Below, piece after piece: positions 54,839-64,000 of a DNA stretch of 64,000 nt. Where the stretch lies: contig NC_053146.1 of NCBI RefSeq assembly GCF_016808335.1, positions 30,419,495-30,483,494 on the forward strand, written 5' to 3'. The notes under the pieces are model-generated. The model worked only from the letters and a program-made list of their open reading frames with translations, did no database searches and had not been told where the DNA came from. The DNA is from Panicum virgatum. Lineage: Eukaryota > Streptophyta > Magnoliopsida > Poales > Poaceae. Positions within the stretch are counted from its first letter, which is position 1; every line of letters begins with the position of its first letter. The position numbers and the translations under genes were made by a program.

Positions 54839-55870
54839 ATGTCGGGTACTTTCTCTATCCACAATAAACCCGCAGTTATACTATTTGATTTTGGTGCAAC
54901 TCATAGTTTTATAAGTGCCAAATTTGGAGCAAGGGTAGGATTGGATTTTTGTCATGTCAAGAAATCTAACATGATAGCAACTCCTGGTGGAAAGATAGCT
55001 TCCAATCAAATCACTACACATGTACCCCTTAAATTGGGTAGCAAAGTGATAAAGACAGATTTGATCTTACTGAACTTAGAAGGCATGGATGTTATTTTGG
55101 GCATGGATTGGAGGAATAAACATAAAGTACTGTTAGATATCTCTTCCCGATCTATCGAGATAGATTCACCTTATCAAGGAGCCACCATACTCTATCTACC
55201 ACAAGGAGAGTGCTTCAACTCTTGTGCCTATGCTACAAAAGAAGTTGAGATTGAAGATATTCCTGTTGTGAGCGAGTATATGGACGTATTTCTAGATGAT
55301 TTACCTAGAATGCCGCCTGATAGAGATATCGAGTTCGTTATTGAACTTCAACCCGGTACTGCCCCTATTTCTAAGAGGTCGTACAGAATGCCTCCAAATG
55401 AGTTAGCAGAATTGAAAATCCAACTTCAAGACCTTCTTGACAAGGGCTTTATACGTCCAAGTTCTTCACCATGGGGATGTCCAGCCCTGTTTGTGAAGAA
55501 GAAGGACAATAGTTTGAGGCTATGTGTTGATTATCGATCCCTCAATGCAGTTACTATTAAAAACAAGTATCCACTTCCCCGCATTGATATACTGTTTGAT
55601 CAGTTAGCTGGAGCCAAGGTTTTCTCTAAGATTGATCTTCATTCTGGCTACCATCAGATAAAGATCAGGCCTTGTGATATTCCAAAGACTGCTTTCTCGA
55701 CCAGATATGGACTATATGAGTATCTGGTTATGTCTTTTGGTCTTACCAACACCCCAGCATATTTTATGTACTTGATGAATTCAGTCTTCATGCCAGAGCT
55801 AGATAAATTCGTCGTGGTATTCATTGACGATATTTTGATCTACTCCAAGAATGAAGAAGAGCATGAGTAG
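54839..55870 (+). pseudogene. pol: Element A protease and RT fingers/palm
   Basis: 343 codons open to TAG at 55868. The protease triad reads [10 protein letters not shown] where D has DSGA, so Ser/Thr is Phe. RT has [39 protein letters not shown] and the catalytic FIDD in [14 protein letters not shown]. The stop falls where D has His-encoding sequence next to a Gln/Lys position (EEEHE, stop, HLRIVLQRL). Confidence 0.88.
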
Positions 55871-56950
55871 CATTTACGTATCGTTCTTCAGCGATTAAGA
55901 GATCATCATCTTTATGCCAAATTCTCCAAGTGTGAATTTTGGCTGGATAGTGTGAAATTCTTAGGCCATACTATCTCCAGTGATGGTATATCAGTTGACC
56001 CAACTAAAGTACAAGAAGTGATGGATTGGGAATCTCCTACTTCAGTTCATCAAATTCGTAGTTTTCTTGGTTTAGCTGGATACTATCGTCGATTCATTCC
56101 TGATTTCTCCAGAATAGCCAAGCCTATGACGGAGTTATTAAAGAAGGGAGTGAAGTTTGTTTGGAATAATAAATGTGAAGAAGCCTTTCAAACTCTCAAA
56201 GCTCGGCTCACTACTGCTCCAGTGTTGGCTACACCGGACAGTACCAAACCTTTTGATGTCTATTGTGATGCTTCTGGTACGGGACTTGGTTGTGTGCTTA
56301 TGCAAGACAACCGAGTTATTGCGTATTCATCAAGAGCTCTCCAGAATCATGAGAAGAATTATCCAACACATGATCTGGAGTTAGCAGCTGTTATACACGC
56401 TCTCAAGCTTTGGAGACATCATCTTATGGGAACTCATTGTAATATTTACACTGACCATAAGAGCCTCAAATATATCTTCACCCAAGCTGATCTCAACATG
56501 AGACAGAGATGCTGGCTAGAGTTGATAAAGGACTATGATCTAGAATTGCACTATCATCCAGGAAAGGCTAATGTGGTTGCGGATGCACTCAGCCGCAAGT
56601 CACAATGCCATTGTCTATCTGTAGAGCCATTCAATGAAACTCTATGCCAGGAAATGATGAAATTAAACCTAGAAATGGTACCTCAAGGAAGTTTGAACCA
56701 TATATCTATTGAGCCTACACTTCATGATAGCATCATCATGGCACAATTACATGATGAGGGTATCAAAATCATCAAGGAAAAGTTATCCCAAGGAGAAGCA
56801 AAGTACAAATGTTTCCGAGTGGATCATAGAGGAGTTTTATGGTTTGAATCTCGACTTGTTGTACCCAATGATCATCAGCTTAGAAAGCAAACCTTGATGA
56901 CGCACATCTATCGAAGTTTTCGATTCATCCCGGTAGTACCAAGATCTTAA
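55871..56950 (+). pseudogene. pol: Element A RT thumb, RNase H and integrase zinc-finger lead-in
   Basis: Continues in the same frame: [25 protein letters not shown], then RNase H with [30 protein letters not shown] and VVADALSRK (complete). Near 56895 a base is lost and the frame leaves the integrase HHCC finger; about ten bases are also missing near 56942, between copies of ACCAAGAT in the expected sequence. The true frame is recovered after about 56955. Confidence 0.85.
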
Positions 56951-58193
56951 ACAAAATTTCTGGTGGACTCGAATGAAAAGAGAAATCGCCAGATATGTTT
57001 ATGAGTGTGATGTCTGTAAAAGAGTTAAAGCTAGTCACTTGAAAGTAGCTGGTACTCTCCAACCTTTACCCATTCCATCCTGAAAATGGGAGGACATCAG
57101 TATGGATTTTATTGTCGGTTTACCCAACACTTCGCAGAAGCATGATTCTATTTGGGTAATCGTTGATAGACTCACCAAGACCGCCCATTTTCTTCCGGTT
57201 CATACGACTTATTATGCCAAGAAGTATGCAGAGATCTATCTTGATCAAATAGTTCGTTTGCATGGAGTTCCAAAGATGATCATTTCTGATCGTGGGGCTC
57301 TATTTATTGAACATTTTTGGGAGCAATTGCAAGAATCCCTTGGAACAAAATTGATTCGTAGTTCAGCTTATCATCCACAAACAGATGGGCAAATAGAACG
57401 AATCAATCAAATTCTTGAAGACATATTGAGGGCATGTGCTATTCAATATGGCAAGAACTGGGATAAGTGCCTAGCACTGGCAGAGTTTTCATATAATAAC
57501 AGTTATCAATCTAGCTTGCAAATGGCACCATTTGAAGTGTTATACGGTCGAAGGTGTCGAACTCCTTTGAGTTGGTCACAAGCTGGAGAACGCAAAATCT
57601 TTGGGCCAGATTTAGTCTCTGAGGAAGAGGAGAAAGTCAAAGTTGTCCAGACTAATCTTAAAGTAGCCCAATCAAGACAGAAAAGTTATGCAGACAAAAG
57701 AAGAGATCCTTTACAGTTCAAGGTAGGGGATTTTGTATATTTGCGAGTATCTCCTACTAGAGGTGTTCAACGCTTCGGTGTCAAAGGGAAATTAGCACCC
57801 CGATACATCGGACCATTTGAAATCATCAAAAATTGTGGACCCGTTGCCTACCGAATTCGTCTTCCTTCTCAGTTGGCCACCATTCATGATGTCTTCCATG
57901 TATCACAACTCTGGAAGTGCATCAAGGTACCTACTGAGATCCTTGAACCACAAGATATCGAGATTGAATCCGATGTATCTTATAAGGAGTATCCAATCAA
58001 GATTCTTGACACCAAGGAAAGAAGTACTAGAAGAGATAAGGTTAAAATGTACAAGATCCAATGGAATCATCATATTGAGGAAAAAGCTACTTGGGAGACT
58101 GAAAATTTCCTCCAAAGAAACTTTCCTGACTTTCTTAGAACAAATTCAGGTACCAAATCTTTCCATTCCTTTTCTTCTGTAATCTCAGGGTGA
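56951..58193 (+). pseudogene. pol: Element A integrase and chromodomain-like tail
   Basis: Carries the second half of the HHCC finger (CDVCKRV), a TGA at 57081 where D has Trp in PSWKWEDIS, then an open frame of 363 codons: [17 protein letters not shown] and DGQIERINQ for the D-D-E triad, the C-terminal fold ([20 protein letters not shown]) and KMYKIQWNHHIEEKATWETE. Ends with a TGA at 58191 a few bases before the polypurine tract. Confidence 0.88.
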
Positions 58194-58200
58194 GATTCCT

Positions 58201-58215
58201 TTTAGGGGGGAAGGC
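58201..58215 (+). other. Element A polypurine tract
   Basis: AGGGGGGAAGGC directly before TGTGACACC of the 3' LTR. Confidence 0.85.
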
Positions 58216-61200
58216 TGTGACACCCTAGGTGTCTGCACAGTAGTTGTGTATCTATTTTATGCATCATGTTCTTGATTGCTTGAAAAAGGATCTTTTTGTA
58301 AATATAAAAGGTTATATGTGTAATTATGATTTTATGCAAGGTCCTTTTTATAGTTGAATTTGAATAGGGTGTGCAATTATTGCTTTTGTGGAGGGTGTAT
58401 TTGCAAATTTCAGTGCAATCATTGCTTGGCAGAAAATCTTACTTTTTAGTCTACATTTGAGTTGAAGTTACAAGGGAAAAGACAAAAGTCCTTTGAATTC
58501 AAAATCCCTGTATGTTTTCAAAATTAACTCTTTATCCTTTGGTCAAATCAATTTTTGCACAACATCAAAGTTGTAGATCTTGAAAAGTTGAACAACTTTC
58601 ATGTTGGGCACTATTTCATTTGATCCCTAGATTAAAAGTTATCTTTGATTTACATCCGGGTCCCTGAAATTTTCTGAATTTGTGAATCAGCCCTTTTCCC
58701 CTTCCTCCAGCCTGCCTGTCTGCTCTGCTCCACGGCGCCGGCAGTCAGCGCCGCCCGCCCGCCGCTCTGGGCCGGCCGCAGGCCAACTCCAGCTTCGCCG
58801 CCGCCCCACGCATCACCCACCTTGACCCCTGGACCCACTGCCCCCTCGCGCTCGTGCCCTCTCCGCTATGCCACGCGCCCCAGGCCGCCCGTCGGTCGCC
58901 ACCTCGCTACTGCTGTTGCTAGGCCAACGCAGCGCCCCAGACCCCCATCTATTGTGCGTAGCAGCACCACTGGAAGTTCCGCAACACATTCCCCTCGTTC
59001 TCTCATACGCGCCCTGCCCCGACTCCCCAAACCAGCGTCGCCGTTTATCCGTAACCTCGGCGAGCTCGACGCCACCACGGAGCCACCACTGCAGCCCTCC
59101 TCCGCCTGCGCTGACCCCCTAGAAAGCTCTACCGTGGGCCCGCGCAGCTCACCGACCCATCCTCCTCGCCCAATTTCCACCGGAGCCACCCCGCCGCCGT
59201 AGCCCGAAGCTCCGCCGCCCTGCTCGCCGTGGAACCGCTCCTCCTTCCTCCATCTGCCCAAATCAAGCACCCCACTCGCTCCCTCATGTCGAGGTGAAGC
59301 TCCCCGGCAACTCCACGCCACTTCTACCCCACCGGAACACCGCCTCCGCCGCTAGCCGTCACCGCGGGAGCAACTGCTCCGCGGGGAACCTCCAATCCGG
59401 CCACCCCAAGCCCCAAGAAGACCACCATCGGGTAGATCTCGTTCTACTCTTCATTTTCCCCAACCCAACCCTCGCCGCCGGCGAGCCTAGCCGCTGGTAA
59501 TGGCCGGCGCCCTTTCCCCTGTTCTCCCCTGCGGTCAGGGACCTCAGGTTGAAAAGAAGCAGAAACCCATGGGGTTATTTGGATAGCCCAAGACTCATAT
59601 GAATAGTAGCAGCAAAGGCCCCTTTGTAATTTTTGCTGTAAACTTTGAAATTCCATAGAAATTCGTAAAAAATTCATAAAATAGCAAATCCAGTTGTTCT
59701 GGAATCCTTGTGTAAAGGTTTATGCAGTAGAATCATAATATGATGGTTGTTAGTTGAAACTTTTTGCTAGAAAATTAGATTTATGTTACTAGGTGCATAA
59801 AGGCTAGTTGTTTATTCTTTTTTTTAATTATTGTTTGAAGCCTTGTTATGCTCTGAAAATTTTATGGTGGTTTGTTCATGTGACACTAGTGTTTCTATAA
59901 AAATTCTGTGGTCAGTTCTCATGTTTAGCTATTTCTTTGATTTAATGTTTTTTAGTAGACTTTAATTATGATAAATAGTTTGTATTGATGATAAATCATG
60001 ACAATATTTATGAGTGTTCTTTTTGTATAGTTTAGCTTGTCCATGAAGTTTGGGCATCAGTTCATGAACATAAAAGGAGCTAAAAATGAATCTTGTTAAG
60101 TTGATATCTGTTTTGTTTATTTTCTCAGAATTAATTCTGTGTAGATAAAATCATGAACAATTCACAGTAGCTAACTCATCCATGTTTCGACCTACTGTTA
60201 AATTTTGAGATTCTTTTTTGCTATGGTTTAACCTGTATAATTCAATCTTATTCTAACTGTTGTCTGAATGAATGAATTGTTTTGAATAAATGGCTACATG
60301 TTTTGGAATGAAATTTACAGGATAGCTTACCCTGTTGATATTCCGTTTAGTGTAATTTTTTCTAAATTTATTACTGTTTTTACTCTGAGTTGTTGATTTA
60401 TTAACAAACCATGATTTAATTGCTATAGGAAGCTACTCCCACTTGTTTAGGAAGTTAGTATAGCTTTCTTGTGCTATTGATCATGATGCCTTGTGTAGTT
60501 AGAAATGTTGAGTTACTACTCTATAAACGATTGCCCATATGTGTATTAATTTTGTTTGCTTAGCTTCACTACATCGTGAGCGTGCTTATAATATTGTTCT
60601 TGCATTACATATAGATACGACTGCTTTTTCGGACGGGACGTACGAACTGATCCCGGATTCCGAAGGAGGTGATCTCGAAGCTCAAGCGAACACTACTATA
60701 CTAACTGAAGCCCTGGACCAAAGTTCGAAAGAGCCTAGGGCTGAAATAGTTAGTGACTACCGAGAAGGCAAGTCCCAGACATAACCTATAATTCAAATTA
60801 TTACCATTTATTGTTATTACTTACTTGTGCATTTACAGTTCTTAGGATTTGAATTGAAACCCTAGATGCATGATCCTAGGAACCTATGTACTGAATACTA
60901 GACCTGAGTTCGAATATTGCTAAGCTTATAGGGCCAGTAAAAGTCGAGTGATTGCCTGTCACTCGCGAGCTCTATAGGAACTGCTTTGTTTACTTCCTGT
61001 TATCAATATAAGGACGACGAACGGGGTTGTGTTCGATATCATGACTTTATGTGAAACCCCGTCTGTGTTGATGAACTTGCTAAGGTCGCGGTGTGTGGTA
61101 GTGCTAGTTATGTTTTTGAACGTATTAGCCACATGCCGTAAATATGGTACGCGGTAAGCCTAGTAACCGATTGGACCGGGGAGTGGATATACTGACACTC

Positions 61201-61677
61201 TCTCTTTAGAGATAGGTTTTTATGTTATGTTGATCAACACCACGACTAGGAGGGACAAGGTTGGACCTTGGAGCCCTGTAGTCGGGGATAGTGTTCCTAT
61301 CCACAAGCCGGAAAGAAAGGCAAACGTTGTTTGGGAACGACCCGACGGTGTTCCAAACATGTGTGTTAGGTCTGCCTGGCCAGGTTAACAAATTCGATTC
61401 GAATCGTCTGCTTCCCACAGTTTGGGACTGCTTGATCTCTTTGCCACACAGAGTAATAGGAGCAACATTTTTATGATCAATCTTGATGTTTGCTTAAAGT
61501 TCTACCATGATTGAATAGTAGATGCTTACATAGAATGGTTAATCAACTAGAATCTTGGTAGCTAAAATGTGAAGTAAGGACCTACTCTTTATTGCTTTTC
61601 AGCAAAAAGGAAACCAGAGCCTCACAAACCCTGCATAGTCTAGCTAAAGTGGGTTTAGTATACCCGTTGACGGTTAA
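58216..61677 (+). repeat. Element A 3' LTR, truncated by element C
   Basis: Parallel to 22849-26270 of the 5' LTR, with substitutions and indels. Stops at GACGGTTAA, where element C begins; the missing last about 540 bases, including segment E2, should resume right of C, outside the window. Confidence 0.9.
60615..60767 (+). CDS. LTR segment E1, element A 3' copy
   Basis: 153 nt, following ACATATAG (the AG is intact here) and ending GAGAAG|GCAAGT, a perfect GC-donor. Encodes DGTYELIPDSEGGDLEAQAN as in the 5' copy, with a few changes in the acidic tail. E2 is cut off by element C. Confidence 0.5.
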
Positions 61678-64000
61678 TGTAACACCCTAATTTAAATTTC
61701 AGCATTTTATAACAAATTTAATTGGCTTTATTTAATTTTCTAAGGATTATTGTGTTAGTCTTGCATTTAATCCAATTTTTGTTCCTCAAGTAAATAAAAT
61801 TTTCTCATAGGTTTAATTTTGTTGTTGCATCATGCTGGAGCATTGTTTAATTGTTTGAGTGCTTGAGTGAATTCAAATTCAAATTTGAATTCATATGGCT
61901 TGAGGTTGAGTTAGAAATAGAAATAGGAAATAGATGTAGAAATAGAAAAGGAAAACCAAAACTCAAAGCCAAAGCCCGGCCCAAGAAACCCAGCCCAAAC
62001 CTTTTTCCCGGGCCCAACTCCCCTTCCCTCCCCAGCACGCGGCCCAGCCGGGCCTGCTCCCTCTCTCCTGGGCCGTCGGCGCACCGGCCCGCTCCTCCCT
62101 CCTCTTCTGCGTCACGCGCGTCACCCCGCATCCACGCCTTCCGTCGCTGACCGACGGGGCCCACCTGTCCGCGCCCACACCTTCGCTGACAGGGATGGCC
62201 CGCCGGTCAGCTCCGTCTCCCCCGCGCCCGCGCCACGTAGCACCGGCCTCTCCGTCATCCTGCCGTGATTCTCGCCGCGATCCGTTTCCGCGTGACCCGC
62301 ACGCAGAGGCTCGCCCTGCCCTTCTTAACCGCAACCCGCGGACCCCCTGCTCCCCATCCTCCCATCAGCGCTGCCCCAAACCCTAGCCACAGCCGCCGCC
62401 TTGCCTCTGCTCGGAGCAGAGTACCCCACCGCCGTGGCCACGACGCGCCGCCGTGTCCCAGTCCTGGACAGCCACCACATCTGTTTCGCCTTGCTGCCGT
62501 GAAGCTTCCTGAACCCTCTACACCGACCCCAGAGCCTCGCCTCGCCGAGAATTTCGCCGGAGCCCACCCCAGGTGAGCTCACTGTGCCGACGCGATTGCT
62601 CGCCGCCGGTGCCACTCCGGTCACACTGACCCATCCACCGGCTTCGCAGGAGCCCCACTCATCGACCCGTGGGGCTTGGACGACCGGAGGAGCTCCACAA
62701 CGCCCGGCCCCCGTGCACAGCATCGTGCGCCGCCGCTCGCCATCAACGCCGGTGACCTCGCGCTGCAGCTCCACCCGATCTTGACCCTCGGTAAGCACAC
62801 CAGAGCCTACCTTCTTCTTTGGCGCTAGGTAGCTCAGCCCGTAGGCCGTACCCGGTGCTGGAACGTCGCACGCCCGCGCTTCCGCCGCCGCGCACGCCAC
62901 GCTCCGCCGTGGCGAGCCCCCTGCAGCGCACGCCAGCCACCACGCGGCCCTGGTTCAGATTTGTGCTCACTCAGCACGCGCATGCGCACCCTTTGGCACC
63001 TGTTTCCACCCCCTTTTCGGCCTGCATGCCGCACCCCGGCGAGCGCCATGGCCCAGCACCGCCCCTCGCCGTGGCGAGCTCGGTCCAAGCTCTAACTCCC
63101 TCCCCTGCGTGCCTAGCTGGATCACGCATGACGCGTGGATCACCCCAGACTCAAGCGCGAGTCAATTTGACCCCCGGAGGGCCCGAAACAGCAAACACCG
63201 GTGAGTTCCCATGTGGTGCCGCCGAGGAAAACGAGCCCCGGTGACCAGCGCCGCCGCTCCCGCTTGCAAACGCGCCCTGGCCCTCAGATCTAAAACCGAC
63301 GTGCGAGATTAGATCGCGAACCGTTTAGATCTGAGCCGCCGGATCAAGATCCAATGGATCAGATCCGCAGATACAACTTCGGCCTGGCAAATGTGTTAAA
63401 GAGCCCCTCAAGTTTTCCATAATCAACCCGCACTCCTTTGTAGTTCAAAAATAATTGCAGTTAGGCCCAAAACTTTGCAAGGACCCCCCTGAGCTTCCTA
63501 GAAATAGAACCCGCCGTCCAGCCTTGGTGTTTTTGTGAGTTAGACCCTGGATCTATAGTTTAATTATGTTTTAGTCCTCGTTTTTGCCCAGAACCCCCTG
63601 GAACGCCAGTTTTCTTACAAATAGGTCCCTGGAACTTGTTTTTGGCCTAGATTTTGTGTTTTAGCTCCGTTTTGGGCGTTCTTTATGTCCACACGATCGT
63701 TGTAACGTGTAGAATAGCTTTAGACTAGTTTAGTGTGCTGTTTTTATGAATTGATGTACTGTTTCTTAGCTTTTGTTAGTAATTGCTTGTATGCTTATTG
63801 TTGTGCCTTGTTTTGGCCATGTGTTCGTGAGTAGACGTTGATCCATCTGAGGAGCCCCAGTACCAGTACCCGGAGCAGCCATCTTCTGACCAGTTTGAGC
63901 AGCAGCAGGACCAGTACGAGGAAGGCAAGTATAACATGAACACCACCCATCACCTGTAAAATACATTTTCATACTGCATTTTAATATTGTATGCCTATAA
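61678..64000 (+). mobile_element. Element C: B-family LTR, runs off the window
   Basis: Begins TGTAACACCCTAATTTAAAT, homologous to 19263 onward, with a GC-rich block (about 61970-63250), the 'gtccctg' phrase region and segment E1; base 64000 corresponds to about 21762 of B. The GC-rich block contains leader-like CCAAACCCTAGCCACAGCCG at 62375-62394 and good splice donors CCCCAGGTGAGC near 62570 and CCTCGGTAAGC near 62790. Whether it is a full element or a solo LTR cannot be told. Confidence 0.88.
63835..63924 (+). CDS. LTR segment E1, element C
   Basis: 90 nt following TTCGTGAGTAG, encoding VDPSEEPQYQYPEQP and a Gln/acidic tail, ending GAGGAAG|GCAAGT, the consensus form of a GC-type 5' splice site. 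Open throughout, unlike the B copy, which has three TAG codons. E2 would be about 1 kb further right. Confidence 0.5.

Larger units (their letters stand above)
22849..61677 (+). mobile_element. Element A: Tekay-type chromovirus, multiply interrupted
   Basis: Inserted into the 3' LTR of B. Its own sequence is 22849-27294, 36820-38259 and 54466-61677; the rest is Athila-2 and element D. It has an iMet primer site, a leader with tandem repeats, gag, protease, RT, RNase H, integrase and C-terminal domain, a polypurine tract and two LTRs. Its gag-pol resembles D more than B, but its LTRs are a separate family. Stops at 54584, 54785, 55868 and 57081 plus a frameshift near 56895 inactivate it. The 3' LTR is itself broken at 61677 by element C, so A's right end lies outside the window. 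Confidence 0.9.

Noticed and set aside
62375..62394. 5' end of a host gene (CCAAACCCTAGCCACAGCCG with downstream splice donors)
   Set aside because: It lies within an LTR homologous to those of B and B'. The leader-like look is better explained by LTR transcription.

Overview
The window is an intergenic block from a grass genome (Poaceae; a panicoid is my guess, not shown). It consists almost entirely of nested LTR retrotransposons of the Ty3/gypsy superfamily. I find no host gene I would defend, no tRNA or rRNA, and nothing bacterial. The evidence is chromodomain-type gag-pol polyproteins, plant tRNA-iMet and tRNA-Asp primer sites, TG...CA LTRs, and four insertions whose both ends lie in the window or can be deduced, three of them with perfect 5-bp target duplications.

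Layout. 1-2898: 3' LTR of a minus-strand element (B') with a short interior holding gene-like fragments. 2899-22848: element B, an old Tekay/Del-type chromovirus on the plus strand, with a truncated 5' LTR, a decayed gag (with an apparent 122-nt intron), pol, and a 3' LTR. B is interrupted at 6744-17137 by Athila-1, an Athila-lineage element on the minus strand (TSD GCTTA). 22849-61677: element A, a second Tekay-type element on the plus strand, inserted in B's 3' LTR. A is interrupted by Athila-2 at 27295-36814 (TSD GTGGC; minus strand, no gag or pol, non-autonomous) and by element D at 38260-54460 (TSD CCACC; minus strand). A's 3' LTR is broken at 61678 by element C, a B-family LTR that runs off the window. 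D is the only element with an uninterrupted gag-pol (about 1,495 codons, all catalytic residues present) and nearly identical LTRs, so it is the youngest full copy.

Inferred order of events: B; then A (into B's 3' LTR) and Athila-1 (into B's pol); then Athila-2, D and C into A. The old copies A and B are silenced mainly by in-frame TAG codons sitting where relatives have CAG.

The most interesting signal is inside the LTRs of the Tekay-type elements (A, D, B/C). Each carries two short open segments, E1 and E2. Their lengths, reading phases and flanking splice-site-like dinucleotides (an unusual GC donor and an AG acceptor) fit a spliced small protein encoded by the LTR itself. Between the diverged A and D families E2 is exactly 110 nt from AG to stop, with strong amino-acid conservation and many synonymous changes. 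The same elements also share an AG directly before the gag ATG, and A and D share a covarying hairpin repeat in their leaders. This suggests that splicing is central to how this lineage is expressed.
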